Assembly: GCA_013140605.1 (NCBI GenBank)
Contig: JABFSL010000108.1
Span: 1 to 35,227, forward strand
DNA length: 35,227 nucleotides
Direction: 5' to 3'
Source of the DNA: Anaerolineales bacterium
GTDB taxonomy: Bacteria; Chloroflexota; Anaerolineae; Anaerolineales; Villigracilaceae
The first letter of the stretch is position 1, and every line of letters starts with the position of its first letter. A program made the position numbers and the translations under genes. The notes below the pieces were generated by a model, which ran no database searches, was not told where the DNA came from, and was given only the letters and a program-made list of their open reading frames with translations. Positions 23,525 through 30,880 of this stretch are shown here, piece after piece.

Positions 23525-24073
23525 TTAGATTCGGAATTCCAATGTTTTCGCCGGCGCGCCCGCTGAAAATTGCAGACATTCGATGGCACTCTCAGGCGGC
23601 AGGACGAATGCGAGCCAGCCTCTTAATCTCATACCCGGATTAAGGATGCGCTGCATGCCCAGATAGATCTTTTCTTTTTTATACAGGTGTGGATGTGAGA
23701 AATCCTTGACCGCTTCATAGGTGTACCCTGTTTTGTCGTAGACGATCCATTGGTCGTGACGATACTTCAAAGGGTCTGGAGTTTTATTTTCATATTCGAC
23801 TTCAATAAAAAGGACTTCTTCCTTGCCAACTTTTTCGTTTGAAAATTTATGCAGGAAGATATCCACTCCGGCCACTTTGATCCATTGACTGGGTTTGTTG
23901 GCATACGTGATTGTAGGTGAGAGGTGCTCGCGTTCAGCTTCGTTCATCTGCCCGATCTTCTGGTCGAGCAGATATTTATTTCCGCAGTGTTCGCAGAGGA
24001 GGTTTCGGCTTTCACCGTCAGCTTGCAGGCTGGCGCCGCAGGTGGGGCATTGGAGGTTGAAAAGGTTTGGCAT
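23525..24073 (-). CDS. Zinc-ribbon protein, uncharacterised
   Basis: 182 aa. The N-terminal zinc ribbon has C9, C12, C27 and C30 (LQCPTCGASLQ...LLCEHCGNKY). From about residue 60 there is a beta-sandwich-like region resembling DUF4352-type Ig domains ('VEYENKTPDPLKYRHDQWIVYDKTGYTYEAV...GMRLRGWLAFVLPPES'). There is no signal peptide or membrane span, so it is probably cytoplasmic. It lies 41 bp downstream of the membrane-protein gene and probably shares its transcript. Confidence 0.7.
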   Translation of the reverse strand: MPNLFNLQCPTCGASLQADGESRNLLCEHCGNKYLLDQKIGQMNEAEREHLSPTITYANKPSQWIKVAGVDIFLHKFSNEKVGKEEVLFIEVEYENKTPDPLKYRHDQWIVYDKTGYTYEAVKDFSHPHLYKKEKIYLGMQRILNPGMRLRGWLAFVLPPESAIECLQFSAGAPAKTLEFRI

Positions 24074-24114
24074 GGATATATCTGTGCTTTGCGCGAAGGG
24101 GCGAATATTCGTTC

Positions 24115-24615
24115 CTAAAACGGTTTAAAGATCATTAGCCAAAGAACAAAGGCTGGAATACCATACCCAATAACAGCCCACTGAACCGGTCTTATCCTTT
24201 TGAGCAGCGCCGCCACTTCTTCAGGGCTGGCAGGCGGCCTGGCAGGGATTACCTTATTCCCTTTCATATAAGGTAATCCCACCAAAAGTCGTAATTGCTG
24301 CATTTGTTTTTCATTGACCTGACCCATCCAGGCGGCAACGAACAAGATTAAAACGATCGAGAGCCAGATGTACCCTCTGTTCCAGATGTTGGTGAGGAAG
24401 GGAAGGGTCAGCCCTGTGAGACTCATGGCGGCAAATGCGAACATATATATCTTGATGGTTGATGCGGAAAGATCAAGCATGGCGCGGATGCGGACGAAAT
24501 CTGTTTCCGTGCGAATTTTAAATGTCATCGCCGCGGCGGTGCCGTGTGCAAGGTAGAAAGTGAACGCCGATAAAACGTGCAGGAAAATAAGCCAGCGGAC
24601 TAAAATTCCAAGCAT
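24115..24615 (-). CDS. Four-span membrane protein, uncharacterised
   Basis: 166 aa from the ATG at 24615, chosen for the AAGGAGA site; an in-frame ATG at 24654 lacks one. Predicted membrane segments are near residues 5-27, 50-70, 78-97 and 143-163. A histidine-containing first span (FLHVLSAFTFYLAHGTAAAM) recalls DUF2269/CopD-like proteins, but I would not assign a family. First gene of a likely two-gene unit with the zinc-ribbon gene. Confidence 0.65.
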   Translation of the reverse strand: MLGILVRWLIFLHVLSAFTFYLAHGTAAAMTFKIRTETDFVRIRAMLDLSASTIKIYMFAFAAMSLTGLTLPFLTNIWNRGYIWLSIVLILFVAAWMGQVNEKQMQQLRLLVGLPYMKGNKVIPARPPASPEEVAALLKRIRPVQWAVIGYGIPAFVLWLMIFKPF

Positions 24616-24708
24616 GAGATTTTCTCCTTTACCAATAAAATATTTTACGAACAAATAAGCGTTATTTCAAGTGGATGGAAGCCACCAGAAACAACGACAT
24701 GAATTTAA

Positions 24709-26382
24709 TTATCTCTTCAACTGACGATACTTCACCCGATGAGGCTGTAAATCCTTCCCGAACTTTTCCATCATCATTTCTTCGTAATCAGACCAGTTGC
24801 CAATATACATTTTGGCAATGGACTCGCCTTCGAAGGCGATGATGTGGGTGCAGATACGGTCAAGGAACCAGCGGTCATGGCTGACGACAACGGCTACGCC
24901 TGCGTATTCTTCGAGAGACTCTTCCAAAGCGCGGAGTGTGTTTACATCCAAGTCATTGGTCGGTTCATCGAGCAGAAGAACATTCGCGCCTTCGGTTAAC
25001 GTCTTTGCTAAATGCACGCGATTCCTTTCACCACCAGAGAGCACGCCTACTTTCTTTTGCTGGTCTGCGCCTGCGAAGTTGAACGAGGAACAATATCCGC
25101 GCGCGTTGACTTTGCGTTTGCCAAGTTCCAAAAAGTCCGCGCCGCCTGATATTTCTTCATAGACTGTTTTTTCTGAATCAAGTGTGCGGGATTGATCAGC
25201 GTATGCCAACTTCACCGTCTCACCAATTTTGATCGTGCCGCTATCAGGTTTTTCTGAGCCAGTGATCATTCTCAGCAAAGTAGTTTTACCCGCACCATTG
25301 GGACCAATGATACCGACGATACTGCCCGGGAGAATGGAAGCAGAAAACCCGTCGAGAATGAGGCGGTCGTCATAAGACTTTGTCACCTTATCAAATTCAA
25401 AGACCAAGTCGCCTAAACGCGGACCGGGCGGGATGTAAATTTCCAAGTCCTCGCGGCGCTTCTCAGCTTCTTGACTCAACAACTGTTCATAAGATGTAAC
25501 GCGCGCCTTGCCTTTGGATTGACGCGCCTTGGGCGACATGCGAATCCATTCGAGTTCGCGCATGAGAGTCTTTTGTCGCTGACTTTCAGCCTTCTCCTCG
25601 TTCGCGAGTCGGTTTTCTTTTTGCTCAAGCCAAGAAGAATAATTTCCTTTCCACGGAATTCCATAGCCGCGGTCCAGTTCAAGAATCCAACCCGCCACGT
25701 TATCAAGAAAATAACGATCATGGGTAACCGCAATCACGGTGCCTTTGTATTCGCGCAGGTGATGTTCGAGCCACGCCACAGATTCGGCGTCGAGGTGGTT
25801 GGTGGGTTCGTCGAGTAGGAGAATGTCTGGTTCGCTGAGCAGCAAGCGGGTCAGTGCGACGCGGCGTCTTTCTCCGCCAGATAAAATCTTGATCGGTGTA
25901 TCCCCTGCGGGGCAGCGCAACGCATCCATCGCCACTTCCAGATGGCTGTCGAGATTCCAAGCGTCGTGCTTGTCGAGTTCTTCCTGCAATTTGGATTGCT
26001 CTGTGACAAGCGCGTCGAAGTCCGCATCGGGCTCGGCGAATTTGGCGTTGACCTCATCGAAGCGCGCCAGCATTTCGACAATGGGAGCGACCGCTTCCTT
26101 TACGACCTCGATGACTGTTTTTGTTTCATCGAGTTTTGGTTCCTGTTCGAGAAACCCAACCGTGTAGCCTTTTGCCGCGGAGATCTCGCCGATGTAGTCA
26201 TGGTCGATGCCCGCCATAATGCGCAGCAGCGTGGACTTGCCCGCGCCGTTCAGACCGAGCACGCCAATCTTGGCGCCGTAATAGAATCCGAGCGAAATAT
26301 CGCGCAGGATCATTTTGTTACTGGACGGGACGAGTCGTCCCACTTTGTTCATGGAGTAGATTACAAGTGATTCATTTGCCAT
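24709..26382 (-). CDS. ettA: Energy-dependent translational throttle protein EttA (ABC-F ATPase)
   Basis: 557 aa, nearly the same length as E. coli EttA (555). It has two ABC domains and no membrane segments. Walker A sequences are GLNGAGKST (43-51) and GPNGAGKTT, and signatures are LSGGERRRVALTRLLL and LSGGERNRVHLAKTL. Both Walker B motifs read LLLDEPTN.LD. Between the domains lies the charged P-site tRNA-interaction motif region (SSWLEQKENRLANEEKAESQ). EttA binds the ribosomal E site and gates elongation according to ATP/ADP ratio. Monocistronic. Confidence 0.95.
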   Translation of the reverse strand: MANESLVIYSMNKVGRLVPSSNKMILRDISLGFYYGAKIGVLGLNGAGKSTLLRIMAGIDHDYIGEISAAKGYTVGFLEQEPKLDETKTVIEVVKEAVAPIVEMLARFDEVNAKFAEPDADFDALVTEQSKLQEELDKHDAWNLDSHLEVAMDALRCPAGDTPIKILSGGERRRVALTRLLLSEPDILLLDEPTNHLDAESVAWLEHHLREYKGTVIAVTHDRYFLDNVAGWILELDRGYGIPWKGNYSSWLEQKENRLANEEKAESQRQKTLMRELEWIRMSPKARQSKGKARVTSYEQLLSQEAEKRREDLEIYIPPGPRLGDLVFEFDKVTKSYDDRLILDGFSASILPGSIVGIIGPNGAGKTTLLRMITGSEKPDSGTIKIGETVKLAYADQSRTLDSEKTVYEEISGGADFLELGKRKVNARGYCSSFNFAGADQQKKVGVLSGGERNRVHLAKTLTEGANVLLLDEPTNDLDVNTLRALEESLEEYAGVAVVVSHDRWFLDRICTHIIAFEGESIAKMYIGNWSDYEEMMMEKFGKDLQPHRVKYRQLKR

Positions 26383-26416
26383 AGTGGGATGATTTTACCC
26401 GATGATTCTTTTTTTA

Positions 26417-26446
26417 CCACGAAGGGCACGAAGTACACAAAGGTTT
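26417..26446 (+). repeat. Dispersed repeat, ACCACGAAGGGCACGAAG type
   Basis: ACCACGAAGGGCACGAAG then TACACAAAGG. It matches, in the opposite orientation, the repeat in the gyrA leader (9694-9728). Confidence 0.55.
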
Positions 26447-26596
26447 AAGGGATGCTGACGAACGCAGATGGATTCTTTTTTGGATGATGAAAACCCGCCT
26501 CTTTCTTAACTGGAGGTTGGTGCTGTTTCGAGGGCGTTGTCTTTGGCTGTTAGCCCGCACGGGGATACCCTAACGGGCACACGTGAATCACCCGTG

Positions 26597-26627
26597 CTAT
26601 TTTTACGAAGTCCGCTCGAAGCGGACT
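26597..26627 (+). repeat. 31-bp direct repeat, copy 1
   Basis: Identical to 27193-27223. It contains the palindrome AGTCCGC-TCGAA-GCGGACT. Both copies are preceded by a related CCCGCAYGGGGAT segment (26554 and 27172 regions). The two copies bracket the coiled-coil gene. Confidence 0.85.
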
Positions 26628-26728
26628 CTGTTTTGTGGGCGGAGAAATTGAGAATGACCATGTTTTAGCGATAATTGATTAAGGAAGATGTAGATATTGG
26701 AATGTAAGACAAATTTGCAAATATTCCT

Positions 26729-26758
26729 TTGACTAGACAAGTGTTCTGGGTGTATATT
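26729..26758 (+). promoter_or_regulatory. Sigma-70 type promoter for the coiled-coil gene
   Basis: TTGACT (26729-26734), 18-bp spacer, TATATT (26753-26758), 31 bp upstream of the ATG at 26790. Confidence 0.6.
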
Positions 26759-26789
26759 GACCGAAGAGTGATTTTTCCGCGAGGCATCT

Positions 26790-27143
26790 ATGTTTAGTCT
26801 CAATCTCAATAGCGAAAAGGAAACTGCTGAATTATTGGGCGAATTATTTTCTATTAAACGTAGAAAGCAGGGTGAGAAAAAGCGAAATCTTGAAATCGCC
26901 CAAAGGCAAGCAGAAATTCAAAACATTAATGCTCAAACGCGCGCTGAAGAGTCCAAAACACAGCGTGAGACCGCGGCAGTTAATTTAGATAATGCACAAG
27001 CTATGAAAACGCAAGAGGAAGCTTTGAAGTTGAGACTTGAAAGTATCAAATTAGTTTTTGAATTGGCAGAAAAAGAGAACAAAATATTTACTCCTGAACA
27101 AAAAGTAAAAATGCTCATTAAGGCTCTATTTGAAGAAGAATAA
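26790..27143 (+). CDS. Small coiled-coil protein, uncharacterised
   Basis: 117 aa, not recognised. Residues about 10-100 are rich in Glu, Lys, Gln and Ala with heptad-like spacing, and form a long charged coiled coil without membrane segments. The C-terminus (FTPEQKVKMLIKALFEEE) looks like a short amphipathic helix. It has its own promoter and lies between two 31-bp direct repeats. It is upstream and co-directional with the 754-aa membrane protein but separated by 131 bp including a repeat. Confidence 0.6.
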   Translation: MFSLNLNSEKETAELLGELFSIKRRKQGEKKRNLEIAQRQAEIQNINAQTRAEESKTQRETAAVNLDNAQAMKTQEEALKLRLESIKLVFELAEKENKIFTPEQKVKMLIKALFEEE

Positions 27144-27192
27144 ATTGAGGCGTCGTCTCATATTTTTAACCCGCATGGGGATGAGCCCCGCC

Positions 27193-27223
27193 CTATTTTT
27201 ACGAAGTCCGCTCGAAGCGGACT
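27193..27223 (+). repeat. 31-bp direct repeat, copy 2
   Basis: Identical to 26597-26627. Its AGTCCGC/GCGGACT hairpin is followed by ATTTTG, so it may also act as a terminator for the coiled-coil gene. Confidence 0.85.
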
Positions 27224-27274
27224 ATTTTGTATTAAATCCACTTATAATCCGCCTGTAAGGGAGTTCCCCCAATT

Positions 27275-29539
27275 ATGCAAATTGCCTTTTCTCTAACTCT
27301 TATATGGACTATTGTTGCAATACTTGTTCTGGGTTTTATAAGATATTACAAAATATCTTTACCAAAACTAAACCAATGGCGTAACACATTGCTCTTGATT
27401 CTTGAGGTCTTTGCAATAGCCACCGCGATATTTTCTAATAACGAAGGCAGCCTTTCGCCTTATATGTTATTTGCCGCGATTTTTCTTCTCTTAGTTGGAT
27501 GGATAAAATCACATCAAGATTTGCTTCTCAGGTTTTTCAAAGGGGCTAAAAAGCGACCTTGGCTTTGGCGGTTGAATATATTGACCGAAGGTACTCAACA
27601 TTCACAAAATCCTTACTTTCTCGGAGATTGGTATCAAATTATCGCTATTGCTATTATGTGGAAGTCCCTACCTTCCCTAATAGTAGGCTGTTTAATATAC
27701 CCAGTGGTGGTCTACATTTTTTCTTTAATAAACGTCAGAAATTTCAACAAAAGTGTTAGTGAAGAGTCTGAGTTAATAAAAAACGATGTTTGGGCAAATT
27801 TTGCTAAAACGATATTTAATAACATCACAAGAAGCGCAGTCATTGTTCTGTTTTTTATTGTTCCAATCGCCATAACGAGACGCGAGTGGACAATATTTTA
27901 TGGAACATCGCAAGATGCAATTAACTTAGTTACCACATTGGTTCAAGTCGAAGCAACTGTTTTTGCTCTTGTAATCACTTTTTTGTTTGTGCTAGTTGAA
28001 TTCACAAATTCTGCTTATTCGCCCAGATTAGTCAGGTCTTTTACTAGTCAATGGACGTTTAGGTTAATGGCGTTCACTGCCATTACATCGATCATGACGA
28101 AAATTTGGCTCTTGGCTAATGTTTCTAGTTATATAAATCTGCAAGACTTGCCAAGTAAGAACATCGCCATTGATTGGACATTAACTCTAACTGCATTTTC
28201 AGTCTTATGTTATTTCATCTTTATTAGAGATACTATTAACTTGATGCAGCCTGAAGCGATTGCTAAGCAAATACTGATTAATTTCAACGAAAAATGGATG
28301 GAGCTTGTCCGAAGGAATTGGAAGGAAAGGAATAGAATTGAAAGATTAGCTTTGTCTGACAATGATAACGACCCCATGATTCTGTTTGAAAGATATTTAT
28401 CTGCTACGATAGAACGCAAAGATATCTACTCGACAAAAGCTGCGCTTGCATTAATGGGGGATCGAATCTCTCATATTATGGACAAGAATGATGGTTTTGT
28501 AATTGATAATTATCTTCACAATAGGCTCGGACACATAGTTAATACACTAGCAGATAGCCATTCGGATTTGGGTCTCGAAATCTTTTGCGGGGTTATCAGC
28601 GTAATAACAAATCCTACACCAATGGAATTGAAAAAATCTGATATTGGCATGTTTGGTGAACCTCCAGGTATGTTACTTCTCAGCCATATTGCCGAAAAAG
28701 CCATAGATCTTCAGTTATTGAACTCAGGACGTCAAGCAATTTGGCGTATTGCTGACCGATGTGAAGGAGCTATAAAAGCATTACCCGCTTACTCAGAACT
28801 GTGGTTAATAAATCCCGATAATTTTAATAATGATCAAGTTGAAAAAGAAAAACTTTGGAAAAACGATCGGCAGTTGGAAAGTGTGACGAATGGGTATTTC
28901 AATTTCTTTGAGAAGCTTGGCGTTAAAGCAATTAAGAATAGGTCGAGAGAGCTGGCATGGACAGTTTCACATACTATGTCACATGAAATTCTTCATATCA
29001 TCGAACTTATTAACGAGGAACCATACCAGAGAAGTTTAGTTTTGAATTGTTTATGGAGTTTGGAAGAAATAGTTAAAACATCGTGTGAAGAGAAATTTCC
29101 TGGATGTATTTATTTTGGAATTTTAGATTTCGGAGTTGAGAAAATCGGAAACGAATCTACAGCCATGATAATAGCAACTAGTTTTGCTAGATTTGTTCAC
29201 CTTATGGCAAATGCAGGAACGCTAGATAATAACCATGTGAGAGATATAGCTGTAATGGGCGTCTATCTTTCTAAGAAATATCCACAAGCTACTATTCCTA
29301 TACTAAATAGCTTAGGAAGTGCAGGTGAGAGTTTCAAAAAGACCAAAAGCGACACAAGGCAAGAGAATTTAGATTATGCTCTCACTGAGATATTGGGGAG
29401 AATAGATCAGGTTGAGAAGGCTGGATTAACTACTGCAAAAGGAAATATAAGAACAAAGATTACTTTGACTGCAAAGTCTGCAAGAAAGAAATCAAAACAA
29501 GTAGCGGTTCGTAATTCTCGGAAAATAGCTAAGAAGTAA
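27275..29539 (+). CDS. Multi-span membrane protein: ICMT/PEMT-like N-terminus with DUF2254-like core and long cytoplasmic tail
   Basis: 754 aa. About eight hydrophobic segments lie in residues 1-325: roughly 3-23, 38-54, 63-77, 121-153, 188-204, 222-246, 262-283 and 301-320. Residues 104-175 contain 'THS.NPYFLGD' and later SEESEL, which resembles the SAM-binding C-terminal part of isoprenylcysteine/phospholipid methyltransferases (H..NP..LG ... EE..L). Residues 220-256 (VQVEATVFALVITFLFVLVE, then YSPRLVRSF) resemble DUF2254 membrane proteins. The last 430 residues are soluble and helical, with a basic end (KKSKQVAVRNSRKIAKK). AAGGGAG lies upstream of the ATG, with a TATAAT at 27243-27248. The gene is A+T-rich relative to neighbours, suggesting transfer. 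Function unknown. Confidence 0.6.
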   Translation: MQIAFSLTLIWTIVAILVLGFIRYYKISLPKLNQWRNTLLLILEVFAIATAIFSNNEGSLSPYMLFAAIFLLLVGWIKSHQDLLLRFFKGAKKRPWLWRLNILTEGTQHSQNPYFLGDWYQIIAIAIMWKSLPSLIVGCLIYPVVVYIFSLINVRNFNKSVSEESELIKNDVWANFAKTIFNNITRSAVIVLFFIVPIAITRREWTIFYGTSQDAINLVTTLVQVEATVFALVITFLFVLVEFTNSAYSPRLVRSFTSQWTFRLMAFTAITSIMTKIWLLANVSSYINLQDLPSKNIAIDWTLTLTAFSVLCYFIFIRDTINLMQPEAIAKQILINFNEKWMELVRRNWKERNRIERLALSDNDNDPMILFERYLSATIERKDIYSTKAALALMGDRISHIMDKNDGFVIDNYLHNRLGHIVNTLADSHSDLGLEIFCGVISVITNPTPMELKKSDIGMFGEPPGMLLLSHIAEKAIDLQLLNSGRQAIWRIADRCEGAIKALPAYSELWLINPDNFNNDQVEKEKLWKNDRQLESVTNGYFNFFEKLGVKAIKNRSRELAWTVSHTMSHEILHIIELINEEPYQRSLVLNCLWSLEEIVKTSCEEKFPGCIYFGILDFGVEKIGNESTAMIIATSFARFVHLMANAGTLDNNHVRDIAVMGVYLSKKYPQATIPILNSLGSAGESFKKTKSDTRQENLDYALTEILGRIDQVEKAGLTTAKGNIRTKITLTAKSARKKSKQVAVRNSRKIAKK

Positions 29540-29556
29540 ACTCGTTTCTTGTTTTA

Positions 29557-29782
29557 TCAAATCCAAACGGGGGAGGGAAGAGTCGGTCAGCGGACTTTAT
29601 CACGGACTCACGGACAGGAACGGACTTTTCCGCAAATTCACCCTTCATCATTCATCTTTGCTCTTTGGCGGGAGAAGGCGTTGTCCGCGCTGGAGATGAG
29701 GGTGGTCAGGTTTCGGAATGATGAGATTGTGAGGGAGTTGTCCGCGGTGGTGGGGAAAATTAGAGCAGCTATTCGTCAGTAA
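29557..29782 (+). repeat. ~230-bp direct repeat, copy A, with DUF559 3' fragment
   Basis: Closely similar to 30564-30802. The 3' half encodes the end of a DUF559-type endonuclease: ALWREKALSALEMRVVRF then RNDEIVRELSAVVGKIRAAI, with TAA 29780-29782. The 5' half (GGGGGAGGGAAGAG, ACGGACTCACGGAC) is non-coding in character. Recognisable nuclease catalytic residues are absent, so this is a remnant. Confidence 0.75.
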
Positions 29783-29794
29783 AAAACCCCGCCC

Positions 29795-29823
29795 TTGCCA
29801 AACATCTCATTTTGAGATATAAA
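29795..29823 (+). promoter_or_regulatory. Promoter with overlapping palindromic operator for higBA
   Basis: TTGCCA (29795-29800), 17-bp spacer, TATAAA (29818-29823). The palindrome ATCTCA-TTT-TGAGAT (29804-29818) fills the spacer and touches the -10. This is the expected place for autorepression by the antitoxin. The predicted start of transcription falls at or next to the toxin ATG at 29831, so the mRNA may be leaderless. Confidence 0.65.
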
Positions 29824-29830
29824 AGAAGCC

Positions 29831-30130
29831 ATGCACATCATCACCCGCAAAACGCTCATCCAGTTTTGGGAGAAACATCCCGACAGCCGAATGGCATTAA
29901 TACGATGGTTCAAGATTGTGCAAAAAACCGAATTCCATAGTTTTGCCGAATTGAGGCAGGTATTCCCCTCCGCCGATAAACTTGATCATTGGGTCATCTT
30001 CAATATTGGCGGCAATAAATACAGGTTGATCACATCCATTCACTTCAATCGTGGCAAAGTGTATGTCCGTCATGTTCTGACCCATGCGGAATATGACCGA
30101 GGAGATTGGAAAAATGACGCTCGCAACTAA
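29831..30130 (+). CDS. higB: HigB-type mRNA interferase toxin
   Basis: 99 aa, the usual size. The HigB_toxin family (RelE superfamily) signature is clear: 'LIQFWEKHPDSRMALIRWF' at the start and HWVIFNIGGNKYRLITSIHF followed by 'KVYVRHVLTHAEYDRGDWK' at the end. Such toxins cleave mRNA on the ribosome. The toxin gene comes first and the antitoxin second, the order typical of higBA. Its 3' end overlaps the antitoxin start by 17 bp. The pair sits between two long direct repeats. Confidence 0.93.
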   Translation: MHIITRKTLIQFWEKHPDSRMALIRWFKIVQKTEFHSFAELRQVFPSADKLDHWVIFNIGGNKYRLITSIHFNRGKVYVRHVLTHAEYDRGDWKNDARN

Positions 30131-30512
30131 AGAACTTGAAGTCCACTGGGCAAATATCGCTCCGCTACTGTCCATTCGCAATGAGCGTGAATATAACGCG
30201 GCGGTAAAACGGCTCAATGAATTGCTGGACGAAATCGGGGACAACGAGAAACATCCGCTTTATGGGTTGTTGGATACTCTTGGAACACTGATTCAAATCT
30301 ATGAAGAAGAGCATTACCCGATCCCTGATGCGACTGGTGCAGAAGTATTGCGCTTTCTTTTGGAAGAGTATAGCTTGACTCAGTCTGACCTGCCAGAAGT
30401 GGGATCGCAAGGCGTGGTCTCTGAGATTTTGAACGGTAAACGCGAACTGAATGTTCGTCAGATCCGATTTCTTGCGGAGAAGTTTAAAGTTTCAAGCGCC
30501 GCGTTTTTGTGA
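30114..30512 (+). CDS. higA: HigA-type antitoxin with XRE helix-turn-helix
   Basis: 132 aa from the ATG at 30114, chosen for the GGAG site at 30101-30104; an in-frame ATG at 30084 lacks one. The N-terminal half (about 1-70, 'YNAAVKRLNELLDEIGDNEKHPLYGLLDTLG') is the extended HigA region. The C-terminal XRE domain shows 'LRFLLEEYSLTQSDLPEVG', then 'VVSEILNGKRELNVRQIRFLAEKFKVSSAAFL'. It should neutralise HigB and bind the palindrome at 29804-29818. A hairpin terminator follows. Confidence 0.93.
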   Translation: MTLATKELEVHWANIAPLLSIRNEREYNAAVKRLNELLDEIGDNEKHPLYGLLDTLGTLIQIYEEEHYPIPDATGAEVLRFLLEEYSLTQSDLPEVGSQGVVSEILNGKRELNVRQIRFLAEKFKVSSAAFL

Positions 30513-30524
30513 AAGATATAAGCG

Positions 30525-30550
30525 AACTCCGAGTTTCCTCGGAGTTTTTT
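30525..30550 (+). terminator. Rho-independent terminator of higBA
   Basis: AACTCCGAG (30525-30533), loop TTTC, CTCGGAGTT (30538-30546), then T4. The stem core matches that of the terminator at 13145-13178. Confidence 0.85.
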
Positions 30551-30563
30551 GTTGTGCGATGTG

Positions 30564-30802
30564 TCAAATCCAAACGGGGGAGGGAAGAGTTGGTCAGCGG
30601 ACTTTGTCACGGACTCACGGACCGCTTCGCGAACGGACTTTTCCGTAAATTCATCATTCATCCTTCATAATTCATCCTTGCTCTTTGGCGGGAGAAGGCG
30701 CTGTCCGCGTTGGAGTTGAGGATTGTCAGATTTAGGAATGATGAGGTCGTGAGAGAGTTGTCCGCTGTGGTGGGGAAGATTAGTGAATTGATTGCGAGAT
30801 AA
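30564..30802 (+). repeat. ~230-bp direct repeat, copy B, with DUF559 3' fragment
   Basis: Second copy of 29557-29782, with about 13 extra bp including a CCGCTTCGCGAACGG hairpin. It ends in the same kind of fragment: LWREKALSALELRIVRFRND then EVVRELSAVVGKISELIAR, with stop TAA 30800-30802. Nucleotide changes between copies keep the reading frame in the fragment. Confidence 0.75.
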
Positions 30803-30835
30803 AAAGAGTGGCTCATTTAGAGTCGCTCTTTGTTT
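30803..30835 (+). terminator. Hairpin after repeat copy B
   Basis: AAAGAGTGGCTC and GAGTCGCTCTTT pair over 12 bp in RNA, with two G-U wobbles. TGTTT follows. A weak terminator, possibly the one of the former DUF559 gene. Confidence 0.45.
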
Positions 30836-30880
30836 ACGCCATTGCCAGCGGAAGAATGATCGTCTTACTCACGCTCAACA

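Larger units (their letters stand above)
26383..26789. other. Repeat-rich intergenic region upstream of the coiled-coil gene
   Basis: Contains a dispersed repeat (26417-26446), a GCACGGG/CCCGTGC inverted pair (26557-26563 and 26591-26597), the first 31-bp direct repeat (26597-26627) and a promoter (26729-26758). No coding frame is supported. Confidence 0.6.

Noticed and set aside
29549-29782. Intact 77-aa gene
   Set aside because: Its first half is repeat DNA and only the last ~40 residues match a DUF559 C-terminus. The same structure recurs at 30564-30802. Treated as a gene fragment within a repeat.
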